From contig MNCI01010436.1 in NCBI GenBank assembly GCA_015680685.1, positions 102,221-156,479 on the forward strand: a stretch of DNA of 54,259 nt, written 5' to 3'. Positions 1 through 10,404 of this stretch are shown here, piece by piece (position 1 is the stretch's first letter; the number at the start of each line of letters is the position of its first letter). The stretch is from Gnetum montanum (taxonomy: Eukaryota; Streptophyta; Gnetopsida; Gnetales; Gnetaceae). Position numbers and translations under genes: made by a program. The notes under the pieces are model-generated. The model had not been told where the DNA came from. It ran no database searches and was given only the letters and a program-made list of their open reading frames with translations.

Positions 1-712
1 ATAAATATCTTTCAAAAATGAAAAGAAAATAAATTCTAAGTAAACATGAATTTAATATTTATCCTCCTAAAATAGGTATCATATATACTTTATTAATTTT
101 AGGGTACATATTAACGTACAACTATATTTTATTTCCAAGACATCAACACAAAAACGAGTACAGTTTATACCCGGTTTTTATCCCTGTTTTTAACAAAAGA
201 ATTTTTATCAGATTGAAACCACAGCACAGCGGGGTCAGAGCCGTTGATCTCTGCCCATCTCTGCATGCCGAAATGGCAGCCAATATTATCATTGTAACAG
301 CGCCATTCATGCTTTAGAAAGTCGAATCGTTTTCAGAACTTTCCTTGTTTACGGAACTTTCCTTGTTTATGTAGGAGGCATTTTTAGTTATACCTTCCAT
401 GGAGGCTTGCTTCTTCAACTGGCTTATACAATATAGCAACATTTCTAATTTGTACCAGTTCAGCTTGCTGTTACAATATAGCAGTGGTTTTCCGTTCACT
501 TGATTTTTTATCTGTCCGTGGTAATCGGAGGAGAAGAGGAAAGTACACATGATTTTAAGCATCAATTTCGGCCTTTCCATTTTCTTTGGCCAAATCTTTA
601 CGGACATTGTGGGTAACCTATACGGCATGGTTCTAGAAGTTCTGTGCAAGCTTATGGCCCTGAGAGTGACGTGACGACGACCGGCATCATTCTTTTTGGG
701 CAGAAACACAGC
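1..712. other. AT-rich spacer, no supported gene
   Basis: I see no gene here that I can support. A 147-codon open frame exists on the minus strand (314-760), but it has no recognisable domain and overlaps a minisatellite, so I do not call it. A 16-bp word, gaactttccttgttta, occurs twice with an 18-bp period at 336-369. The stretch near 220-250 (acagcggggtcagagccg) resembles the 3' untranslated end of the LINE near 4875 and may be a short remnant of a related element. Confidence 0.5.
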
Positions 713-713
713 T

Positions 714-960
714 GAGGATTCTGGACCACAATGATTTGGAGTCCTACCCATGGCTGGCAATGTCTGAGGGCGCCCAGGAAGGAAAATCTAATTACTCAAC
801 ATAATTACTCAACATCCGAGCTTGCTTCAGGAATCCGTCACTGGGGATTATGGACCACAATGATTTGGAGTCCTACCCATGGCTGGCAATGTCTGAGGTC
901 ACCTAGGAAGGAAAATCTAATTACCCAGCATCCGACCTTGCTTCAGGAATCCGTCACTGG
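714..960. repeat. two-copy tandem repeat (about 131 and 116 bp)
   Basis: The segment from gaggattctggaccacaatg to the first ccgtcactgg (about 714-844) is repeated immediately at about 845-960. Copy 1 is longer because it contains an internal 15-bp duplication (taattactcaaca occurs twice at about 789-814). The copies differ by a few substitutions, so the duplication is fairly recent. No coding function is supported. Confidence 0.85.
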
Positions 961-2194
961 ATCGGTGCGTTTGCATTTTTCTACAATTTTTGAGCTTAGT
1001 TTTCTTTCTTTCCGTTGTCTTTGTTTGTAGCATAAGATACCAGTCTGCAAATTTTTGGATTTATGCACCGTATTTAGTCTACGTTTTGGGCTCAACAAAC
1101 TGGAAAATGACTGGTTGGTCTGGTTAGATCTGTTTTATCCTTGAGAACATCGTTTCAACATGTATCCGACAACACATACGATTTTGTGGTGATAATTTGC
1201 TTGCCCAAGTAGTGGACTGACTTTATTCCTTGCAAACCGAGTAAGTCTATTAAACATGTTTATGCATTCTTTGATGTCACCGGCTAGAAGTTGACGTTAC
1301 AATGAATGTTTTTCGTTCATATGCTCATCGAGGAAATCTAGCTTACCAGAAAACAATTCTTCAGAAACGTCTACTACTCTATTCTACATTTTTACGCACC
1401 AAATTGCTAAACTTGAGGCTACTATGCGATTTCGTCTTCTTGAATGAATTTTTGACTTGGACAAAACGGTTTCTGTTTTTGGGTTACGTTGTTTTAGATT
1501 TGTAGTTCTGGTGTGAGAATTTTTGCCTGGCTGGTATGTAAAAGCTTTTCACCATCAGATTTGTTAAAAATCGCTAAGTTGCTTATCCTGTTTAATCGCA
1601 AGTGTGATTAGGTAGCTGTATTTTCTTGGTTTTGTTTTGTTTTGGAAACTTCAGGCAATGATAGGTATTTGATAGGTATTTGAAAGAAAACTTGTCATGT
1701 CAATATTGTTAGCTGAAGGAAACCAGAGTACCCGAACTAATGTCACGTTTAAACAAACTTATGTTTTTTTTTTTAAACCATGACCCTCCACCGCAAGGTT
1801 TCATATAAATCTTACAACCCTTGACCATCTGGAGACACAGCAGCAGACATTTTATGGGAGTTTGATACTATTCTCTGAAGGTGTATGAAATGCACACTGC
1901 TCAGACTGGCCATCTTTTGCAATCCATGTTTCCCTGGTTTTAGTGTTTACAGTCAAAAGTCTTCTAAGGACTGTTTTCATCTTGAATAACAAGAAGCTGT
2001 TACCGGTAATTAAAATTACAGTGGAATACAGAATTCTTTTCTTTTTTTACTTTGCTATTTCCACTTCCAGTCTGGGTTTTCATCCGTGTTTCATTGTTTT
2101 TTTTTCTTTCCTTTTTCATTATTATTCTGTTATATTATTTACCGGAAAAATTCATGAAATTTGTTACCATGTTTGGGTCATTTTCTGCTTGAAA
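961..2194. other. spacer, nothing recognised
   Basis: AT-rich sequence with short open frames of no recognised content. It may hold the promoter or leading exons of the candidate gene that follows, but no exon with convincing splice sites was found. Confidence 0.4.
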
Positions 2195-4052
2195 ACAGAA
2201 GCAACCAGTGAATTTTACTTTGATTGTGAGGATTGTGCACTGGACACTGAGAAGCCTGTTTCAGCTGGGCCGGTGAAGAAATTGATCAAGTACGTGAAGA
2301 AATTGATCAAGTACTTTGAAAATATGAAGGAACAAGCATCTTCCCAGACATTTCCCAAAATGAAAAGCAAGAAGGTTGCAAAGCATTTCACTGAGAATGA
2401 GAAAGAATAAATGGATAACCTTTTTGACAGATGGACTATCCCTCGCTTGAACCAGCCATTGGCAGAGAGACAGCCCAATTGTCTGGTTGATCCAAATTTG
2501 CAAACAACAATGTTTCCTAAAGCCGAAGAAGCTTCATCATCATCGGAGGATGGGGATTCCCAGAGTTTATCGTCTGTGACCAGTGAAAATATTTCAAATG
2601 ATCAATGGTGCTCTTGTTTTTTTAATTCCTGAAATCCATATATGATTTTCATGATATGAATTTTCTGTTGCTTGTGATTTTAGTTTCTGTAGTTTAATGT
2701 TTTGATTATTGGGCAGCGTGGAAAATGAAAATTTAATGTTTTGATTATTGCGCAGCGTGGAAAATGAAAATATAAAGCAAGAGGTAGGATTACTGTGACC
2801 TCATTCTCGACTAAATATAAAATCTTCTTCTTTTCTTTTCAGACTTTTAAAAAGAAGAAGGCCAGACTAGCTATACAAAGAAGCCAAATTGCAGCCGAAG
2901 TTCATGAATGCAAGGCCTTCCCTTTCTTTCTTCTTGGTATGATCTCTAAGAGTCTAAGATACGATACAGTTTAAACCATTGCTTTTTGGTCATTATTATA
3001 TATCTTAGTAGGATTGGGTCTATCCTAATGTAAAGCAAATCTAAGGATTTGAATCAAATACGATAACGAGGAGAAGTCGCTTTAAGAAGCTTATTATTTG
3101 ATTTGTTTTGGCGCACGTCATTTATGGGTTAGTAAAGCTAAATAAAATTCTATCCTATAATATGGTAACGTTAAAAAAGATTTCATCCATAAAGTTAAAT
3201 GAAAACCCATCACCAAGGCAAACACAGTTATAGCACTTACACCATCATCTTTACTACCAAAAATAGCAGTGTCAGGGGCAATGCCATTGGCCAAGAAAAA
3301 GAAAGCGAAGATCCAACTTAGAATTTATGCTTAATATTTTATTGCCTATGAAAAATCCTTTTCACCCAGATTACAGCAGAATATTTAGAGTAGGAGCTTG
3401 AAACAATGACTTTCAGGCAGAGCCAAGCCAATATCCAACTTGGATTCATACTTAATATTTTGGAGCAGCTTATCGGGACGCATTTTCATCTAAACCACAG
3501 TAGAAAATTCACAACAAGGGCTTAATAATTCACATGAAGAAATCATATTAATCTCACCAGCAAAATCTGGCCTGTAGGGTATTTATTAAAAACAACAAAA
3601 AATTTAAAATAACATTCAAGGCCTAAACTTCTAGATTGTATATTTTAGGGTTACAATATTTCCTATTTTTAAAACCTTAGGAATAACTTTTAAATGTAGG
3701 TAGACTCAACATTAATATCTGATTGTGTTAGCTTTTTCAAGAATAAAGAGTATTAATATCTAATTGTGATTCATAGCAATGTTGTTGTAACCTTGAAGTT
3801 TTAGAATTCATTTTACAAAATTATTTTTAATACATAATTTAGATTGCCTATCTTATGAATTGTACCTGGTTTTTATGCAAAACCTTGTATCACTAACCTA
3901 ACATGTCAGCAATTTGGATAAGTGGTCATTGCTAAGTGTTTCAAGGTTGTAGACATTTTCACTTAATTTTTATTAAATTTTGAACTTATCTTTTATCATT
4001 AGCTTTTGTGAAGAGATACATCTGGACACTACAACGAGCGATGATAATGCCG
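2195..4052 (+). CDS. candidate multi-exon gene of unknown function
   Basis: Four segments join in one frame with GT-AG junctions: an exon ending at 2607, then 2756-2783, 2843-2936 and 4003-4052. The first is rich in Lys, Glu and Ser and contains a 21-bp tandem duplication (about 2271-2312) that repeats KKLIKYV in the protein. An in-frame TAA at 2408-2410 means that either translation starts at the ATG at 2411 (protein begins MDNLFDRWTIPRLNQ) or this is a pseudogene. The third exon encodes a basic stretch (TFKKKKARLAIQRSQIAAEV) followed by FPFFLLAFVKRYIW across the junction. A B3-type DNA-binding domain crossed my mind for the last part, but the match is too weak to call. I do not recognise the family. 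No 3' end is visible before the LINE at 4814. Confidence 0.3.
2693..2770. repeat. 39-bp tandem duplication covering a splice acceptor
   Basis: A 39-bp unit (tttaatgttttgattattg...) is present twice back to back, at 2693-2731 and 2732-2770, with one mismatch (gggcag versus gcgcag). Each copy ends in a cag acceptor followed by cgtggaaaatgaaaa, the start of the small candidate exon at 2756. The candidate gene therefore has two nearly identical acceptors 39 bp apart. Confidence 0.85.
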
Positions 4053-4289
4053 GTGAGAAGGAATTCATCTATAAGATTTAGCATGGTTTTAAAATTGGCA
4101 ATTTTTAATACCCTACAACCTGTAAAATTTGAAAAATAACTCATTAATAAGATTTGGTATGGTGTTACAACCCGTTACCAAACTAATGCTAACCACCTTC
4201 TTGTTTCATATGGGCTTCTTACCCGCATTGACAGCTCTCAAACCTGACTTAGCAGTAAGCTTTTAAATCACCCACACATAGGTGTCCTA

Positions 4290-4353
4290 AGTCTCTATAT
4301 ATATATATATATTAAGTACGGTAGCTATTTGGATTCCTTCTTGCCATACTGAG

Positions 4354-4387
<34 letters not shown>

Positions 4388-4435
4388 TAAGTACGGTAGC
4401 TATTTGGATTCTTTCCGGAGAGGCTGGGTTATAAG
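4290..4435. repeat. duplicated (TA)n microsatellite block
   Basis: A (TA)n run followed by taagtacggtagctatttg occurs twice, with the TA runs near 4296-4314 and 4360-4387. The unit is about 70 bp and the two copies differ mainly in TA-run length. Confidence 0.85.
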
Positions 4436-4798
4436 TTTTTGAAAGAGGGGAAAAACAAAGAATTATGAGTTATAAGTTTTTAAAAAAAGGAAAAAAAAAG
4501 AGCAAAGAATTCTGAAACTGCTCGGATCAAAGAAAGAAGAACTTAAAGCTAAAATTCAGGTGCATTATATTCATTTTTATATACATTATGCTAATACTGT
4601 AATCCAAAATCCAGGATTCTTAACTTTGCTTTTTTAAACAAATATCAAGTCTCGTTAATTCAGGTAATAAGAGAACCCAAACTCAATTCTACATCCTGCA
4701 TCTGGTATTTACTTACATATTAAAATTACGTGTGACTGTGGTCTTGCAAAATTTAATTTTGACAGCATTAATAGGTATTTTGCCACAGAGTGAAAAAG

Positions 4799-4813
4799 GG
4801 CTCCATTAAAACT
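4799..4813. repeat. LINE target-site duplication, 3' copy
   Basis: The 15-bp word ggctccattaaaact lies here, directly beside a gttttttt run that is the short A-rich tail of the minus-strand LINE. The same 15 bp recur at 9962-9976, just past the element's 5' end. Confidence 0.8.
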
Positions 4814-5057
4814 GTTTTTTTGAAAAAAGGGTCGAGTAAAATATATTTCAAAAAAATCAGCTATACAGAGTACAGCGCGGGTCAGGGCCGCTGACCCCAC
4901 GCCCACCAAGGAAAATCCCAGGGGCCGCCCACAGCAGCCCCGTCAATGCCACCACACCAACGCAGGACTGCCCACCCACACTGCGCAGACAAAATACCTC
5001 CCCCCTGACACTCCGTAAACCAGCGATGGCAACCAACCGCAGGACAGGAGCGTGGAC
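4814..5057 (-). other. LINE 3' untranslated region and A-rich tail
   Basis: This runs from the end of ORF2 to the 3' target-site duplication. It is GC-rich up to about 4870 and then becomes A-rich in sense orientation, ending caaaaaaac. It lacks a long poly(A). Confidence 0.7.
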
Positions 5058-8000
5058 CTAATTTTTGCTGGGCTGTCCCGGCCCGTCCTCCCTGCGGCGT
5101 CGAAATTCTTCTATGATTTGGGCAATGCCGGTCCTGCGGTTGGGGGTGTTTACCTTCCAGACCAGCAGAGGTGGATTCAGCGTTCGCTCCTCCCGTATGT
5201 TGGTGATTTCAGTAGTAAGCTCATGTCTCTCTTCTGCCGGGATCTGGATGCGATTGATCCGCCCCTGGGCAAAGTCATGGTGTGTGAGCTTGTGAGGTTC
5301 GAGCATTGTGTGAGGAGCCATGGCGGAGGTAATTTCGTCCCAAAGCTTAGCGATCGTCGTGCAAAGGGTGCTCACGGGGGAGTGCAGCACCGTTGAAAAT
5401 GCAGTCATTTCTGGCCCGCCACAGGACCCAGAGCGCAGCGAGCACTGCCGAGTTGCCCGAGAACTCAGGGTTGCAGAGCCCGGCCGTTTTCCAGAGCTGC
5501 GCGGTCACCTGACAGTCATGGACGAAGTGCTGCAGCGTTTCTTCCTGCTGATTGCACAGAGGGCACTGGGGGTTGAGGTCCATGCCCCTGGATTTCAGAA
5601 CCGCGCGCACCGGAAGGGCCTGGTGGAGGATCAGCCACCCGAAGGTTTTGATCTTTTCGGGAAGGATGCCCTTCCACAGCCGCATCCAGCGCGAATCGGC
5701 GGGGAACAGCTTCTGCAGGAACTGATGAGGGTGCACAGGTGGATCCCATCCGCGTCCATCGATCCCACCTGCGTGCAGAGCTACCTCCAAGTGTGGGAGT
5801 CAGAGGTGGCCGCGGTCCAGGGGCTGTACTTCTTACGCAGGATTTGGACCCAGAGGGAGGGGTCATCGCTGTCAGTGACCAAGCGCTGCAGGAGCTTATG
5901 ACGCCCCAAGGCAGCCTCCAGCGCGAAAGGGAGGAGGCCAATGCCACCGGCGTACCGAGGCCGCGCGATTTTGGACCAAGCCAGGAGGTGTAACTTCTTA
6001 CCCCCCTTCCTGCCAGACCCAGACCAGACAAAATCGCGGATGATCTGGTCGATCTTGGCAATGGCCCCGAGGGGCGGGGAGGCCATTGAGGCAGCAAACC
6101 TTGCCATGGCCCCCAGCACAGCAGACGCCAGCACCATCTTCCCCTTGCGAGACAAGAATTTATTGGTCCAGTGGGCCGCATGTTTCTGGATTTTGGCGAT
6201 GAGGGCCTACCAAGTCCGTTGCCTGTGCCAGTTATGCATGGGGATGCCCAGGTACTTGTCATCCGCTGTCCCCGGGAGGATCCCCAGGATTTGGATAATT
6301 TTTCTGCGTAGCAAGGGGTGCACGTGGGTGAAGAATAACGCCGATTTCCCTAGATTGAGCTCCAGGCCCACTTCCTTGTGCAGCCGATCAAGGGCCCTCA
6401 GAATCGCCCTAGCCTGCGAGACCGTAGCCCTGGTGTACAGCATGGTGTCATCTGCAAAATGTGCAGTAAGACAATGGACGCCGTGCACATTTAACCCCTG
6501 GACCCCTTCGGCAATGCAGTAGGTCTGCAGGAGATCCATCATCATCAGGAAGAGGAGCGGGGACAGCGGGTCTCCTTGGCGAAGCCCACGGCCTGTTCCT
6601 TGAAAGCCCCACAATTGCCCATCAATGTCTAACGAATACCGTCCTCCCTGCTGTATCTGTAGACTGAGCTCAACAAAGGCGGGGTCAAACCCTTTAGCAA
6701 GTAAAACTGATCTTAAGGCGGCCTAGCTGACGGAATCATAGGCCTTGGTAATGTCTATCTTGATGTAGAGGCCCGGAAGTTTGGCCTTCCTAAGGGAGTG
6801 CTGGATTTCTTGGAGTAACAGGACCTGGTCCTGAAGATAACGGCCCTTCAGAAAAGCTGCTTGGTGCTTACCAACGAGACGGGTCATGAGCGGTCGCAGT
6901 CTGTCCACTAGCAGGCGAGAGAAGAGTCGCAGCAAGGAATTGCAGACCCCGATGGGACGGAAATGGCCTGGGGAAGTGGGATTTTCTATTTTCGGGATTA
7001 AAACCACGCGTGAGCAATTTATTTCTTTTCTAACCTGCCGCCAAGCCAACATGTGGTTAAACGCGTCCAGCAGGTTTTTCCCCAGAACCACCTCGAAATT
7101 TGAAAAGAATTCAATGGGCCAGCCGTCCGGCCCTGGTGCCTTGTTCGCTGGCATTTTCTGCAGCGCCGCGTGTAACTCCTGGCACGTGAAAGGTTTCAAG
7201 AGCCGGCAATTATCTTCCCGGTTTAAAACTTTTTCAATGGGCACCGAAATGGGGACCGTTGGACGCCAGTCCCAAACCTGCTGCCAGTACCGCAGGAGGT
7301 TGTCGGCGCACGGAGGAGTCTGGTCCTGTAGGAAGCGCTGCAACGGCCCATTCCAGGCGCCGTGGAGGGCCTTTGCCGCGGAGAAAAAAAACTTGGTGTG
7401 TCTATCTCCCTCCCGCAGCCACTGTACACAGGCCCTTTGGTGCCAGTACTCCTCCTCCTCGTGGTGAAGGAGTTGAAGCTCGGCCTAGATGGCGAGCTCC
7501 TCCCCCGCGTGGTCAACCGCACTCACGTGCTGCTCCTGCTGCGCTTGGACCGCCTGTAATTTTTCTTGCAATTGACTTCGGCCGGTTTTGAACCGATATT
7601 TCTCCGTTGGGCTGTAATTTTTAATTTGTTGTTTCAGTGCTTTCAAACCTTCCTTGAGAAACGCGTGTGGGTCCCCCGAGGCGTTGTACGTCTGCCAGAT
7701 GTCCTGCACCATTTTCCCGAGCCATGGTCTGCGGATCCAGGTGTGTTCAAAGCGGAAGGTGCGCAGCCGTTGAAACTCCCCACGCTCCAGCGTGCAGAAA
7801 ATGGGCCTGTGATCGGAGGCTATGCGTGCGCCTCCGTATGCCTGGAGGTCCCACTTTGTCATTAGCATTTCACTGGCCCACACGCGGTCAATCCTGGACA
7901 TGACCCTCGCGGTGCCCTGTCTGCGGTTGCTCCAAGTGAAATTACAGCCGGTAATTTCCAAATTCGTCAGCTCAAGTTGCTGTAACAGGCCAAGCATTTC

Positions 8001-8453
8001 CGCTGCCCCGGGGGGCTCAGCCCAAGAATCGCCGGTCTTTTCCCAGGAGAAGAGGCGCTGATTAAAATCGCCAATTAAAAGCCAACAGGCCTTCTTGGGA
8101 ACCAGCGCCGCTACCCGGTAGAGCTCCTGAATCCGCGTCTGCCATCCCTGGGCGCCGTACACATTGGTAACCCACACGTCTGGCCCCGGCAGGTGCACCG
8201 TAATGCACCAGTCGGACGTATCCAAGGCGTACGACTCCGCCTTGGTGAGGATTGCGAGGCCGCCCGCGCGCCCCCTCCTGGGCGCCTGGTGGCTGTGCCA
8301 CCCCGGCCACTGAAGAGTCTGCGTCTCCGTCTGCTGTAATTTTGTTTCTTACAGGAAGACAATGTCACACTTTTCGTCGCGCACTAAGCAATGCAGGGTA
8401 TGTCGTTTGTAAGGGGTACCCTTGCCCCTGCAATTCCAGGACAAGACCTTCAT
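5058..8453 (-). pseudogene. LINE ORF2: endonuclease / reverse transcriptase (broken)
   Basis: The start is the ATG at 8453, which opens MKVLSWNCRGKG, the usual beginning of an APE-type endonuclease (Asn for metal binding). The endonuclease continues with LLIGDFNQ, SRIDRVW and ASDHRPI (about codons 1-230). Reverse transcriptase follows: NKAPGPDGWPIEFF, FRPIGVCN, KIDITKAYDSVS, GLRQGDPLSPLLF and the catalytic FADD at about 6447-6458. Near the C-terminus a zf-RVT segment reads CPLCNQQEETLQHFVHDC. The intact frame would be about 1,130 codons. Breaks: TAA at 8349-8351 where the family has Gln (FLQETK), TAG at 7485-7487, TAG at 6723-6725 (normally Trp), TAG at 6207-6209, a frameshift near 5785, and a second in a run of five G (plus strand) at 5376-5380 that restores the original frame. 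Its product would nick target DNA and copy the element RNA. Confidence 0.93.
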
Positions 8454-9928
8454 GGAGACAGGGAGCGATGGAACACCTCCTGGAGCGTGGGCTGCATGCC
8501 CAGATCCACGTAGAGCTACGTGGCTTTCTGCCGGCGGGAGTGGCTGTCTGGTCGTCCAACCTTCGCCGCGTGAGGAGATACCGTCATTCCTTTTTGCTGC
8601 AGGCTCCGTTCTGGTTCTGGTGGGGAGCTGAACTACACCGAACCCCGACTAGTGTTAATCCAGTCTGTGACCGGGGGTGGGGACAGGTCACCGTGTGGAG
8701 GGCCCTCCCCGCTTGGCTTTGGAGTTCTATGAGAGTCCTGCTGCACCACTGTCTCTTCCTGAGAGGGCGGCCGCTGGTCATCATCGGAACCTCCCAACAG
8801 CGCGTGAAGGTAGGACCACGCCATACAGGCCTCAATCCCCATACCCGGCTCCGATAGCCCCTCCTGTTGAGCCCTCCGCGGGCTATGCATCATTTGTGCC
8901 CCGGCTGGTGATCCCCCTCTGGGTGCAGCCTTGGAGGCCACTCCCTTTGAGGCAGCGCTCTTGCCCGGACGTCGAGCCCCCTCCTTGGGGGCCAGCTACT
9001 TCTGATTGACGACCCGACCCTTCCTTCCGACGACGACCCATCCATCGCCCGGTGTAGCCAGGTTCCCTGCTGGGTGGCCCTGGTCACGCCCTGACCGGTG
9101 TTGGGCTTGAGCCGTTGGCTGGTTCTCGAAGCAAACTCGTACCCTCTCCTCCCCCAGATCCGTGATGAGAACCAGCACCTTTATAGGTTCTGGCGTGAGC
9201 AGAGGCCGCCAGATGCAGAACCTCGCAAACCCCAGATGATCCATCCCGGCAGTGGAGGGATCAAACTTAATGAAGTCCCCAAACAGATCCGCCAACGTCC
9301 GCAAAAACGTTGGCGACCAGTGTTCCAGGGGAAGGTCATACAACCGTACCCAGACCGGTGCGCGTGCAAATAGCGCTGGATCGCGATGTGCCCCAGGGAG
9401 CCAGGGCGCCAGGGCCAGCCCACGCGCGCCGTAGAACCAGGGGCCTCCCACCAGGACGTGTTCGCGCTCCTCCAAGGAGGCGAAACCGAATAGGAGGCGA
9501 TCGTCTGCCAGGCAGGAAACTGTCACCTTGTCAAACCCCCAAGCGTTCCGGGCCCAGCGGCGAATCAGGTCAATGCGGGGTCTAGCCCCTTCCGACACAA
9601 ATTTTCCTATCAGGCTGCGGTCCAATCTGGCCAGCGTGGCTGGGTCTGGGCTTCCAACTTTGAATCTTAGTTCTGCTCCGACTCTGGAAAATGCTTCATC
9701 AGACTGCCACTTCTGTCTTGGGTCCTCCTCGCTTGCTGTGCTCTCTCCTGTCGTCAGAGCGTCGGCCGGCTCCGTTTCTGCAGTCTCCGTATTTACCATT
9801 GGTCCTGTTGCTGCCACTCCCATCCCTGATGCCGCAGCGGCTCCCGGTACTCCTGTTGCGCCAGTCACTCCCGGTACTCCTGTTGCTCCAGTCGATCCTG
9901 TTGCTCCAGTTGCTCCAGACGCTCCCAT
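8450..9928 (-). pseudogene. LINE ORF1: DUF4283 protein with collagen-like N-terminus (broken)
   Basis: From ATG at 9928 the protein opens with about ten consecutive Gly-X-Y triplets (GASGATGATGSTGATG...), then an acidic spacer, then a DUF4283 domain at roughly residues 85-270 (for example WARNAWGFDKVTV, GGPWFYGARGLALAPW, WVRLYDLPLEHWS). No CCHC zinc knuckle is visible after it. The frame stops at TAG 8996-8998 after VVGRKGRVVNQK, but stays open past that stop, with further TAGs at 8633-8635 and 8516-8518, and ends at TGA 8450-8452, which overlaps the ORF2 ATG. All three internal stops are TAG and could come from CAG (Gln). The original protein was probably about 490 residues. In this family ORF1 is an RNA-binding chaperone of the element's RNP; that role is inferred. 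Confidence 0.85.
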
Positions 9929-9961
9929 AGTTGATTCGCAGGTAACTATATCTTTGGGTCC

Positions 9962-9976
9962 GGCTCCATTAAAACT
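9962..9976. repeat. LINE target-site duplication, 5' copy
   Basis: ggctccattaaaact, identical over 15 bp to 4799-4813. It marks the 5' boundary of the minus-strand LINE. Confidence 0.8.
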
Positions 9977-10404
9977 ATTAATGTCACACTGTGTTGGTTA
10001 ATATCTGTATTTTGGGAGTTCACGAAAACTATTTTCGTTGCTCATAACTCTTGTCGGGGTATACAAATCAAGTTCAGTATGCAGCATATTTATGAAAAAA
10101 AGAAATAAATGTGCTACTGATTTTCAGGACAAACCAATTAAGATTACATAGATTTGCTAGCATGAAGTGTAAGAATTCTTCACTTATTTTGGATGCCTTT
10201 CAACACGATTTCATGTACTTTTTTCATGTAAAGATCCTTAAATTTTGGATGGCTTTCAGCTTGATTTCATGTACTTACAATATACAAAATTTGAATAAGA
10301 ACTCAACTTGATGCTAGCCCTCCTCTTTTCTTATATGGGCTATTTATTGGCATTGGCAGAATTCAAAAGCCTTAGCAAAAAAATTTAAAAAATATTCATA
10401 GTTG
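9977..10404. other. AT-rich spacer with a 56-bp tandem repeat
   Basis: No gene seen. A 34-bp word starting ttttggatg and ending gatttcatgtactt recurs with a 56-bp period (about 10187-10220 and 10243-10276). Confidence 0.6.

Larger units (their letters stand above)
4814..9961 (-). mobile_element. near full-length L1-type LINE
   Basis: A 5.15-kb non-LTR retrotransposon on the minus strand, bounded by 15-bp direct repeats. Order in sense: a very short leader (about 33 nt), ORF1 with a DUF4283 domain, ORF2 with endonuclease, reverse transcriptase and zinc-binding C-terminus, a 3' untranslated region of about 240 nt, and a short A-rich tail. The whole element is visibly GC-rich, while flanking DNA on both sides is AT-rich, and the change falls at the element ends. 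The 33-nt leader is short for a plant L1, so slight 5' truncation is possible. The element is dead as it stands: three stops in ORF1, four stops and two frameshifts in ORF2. Confidence 0.92.

Noticed and set aside
314-760. 147-codon open frame on the minus strand
   Set aside because: No recognisable domain, overlaps a minisatellite, mixed composition; no splice or start evidence.
2843-4052. B3 DNA-binding domain in the candidate gene near the left end
   Set aside because: Only a weak resemblance around FPFFLLAFVKRYIW; key B3 strands and the rest of the domain are not visible.
5052-5993. Long plus-strand open frames in the LINE region (also at 7259-7903, 8252-9009 and 9098-10001)
   Set aside because: They are antisense shadows of the GC-rich LINE ORFs, which show clear RT and endonuclease motifs on the minus strand.
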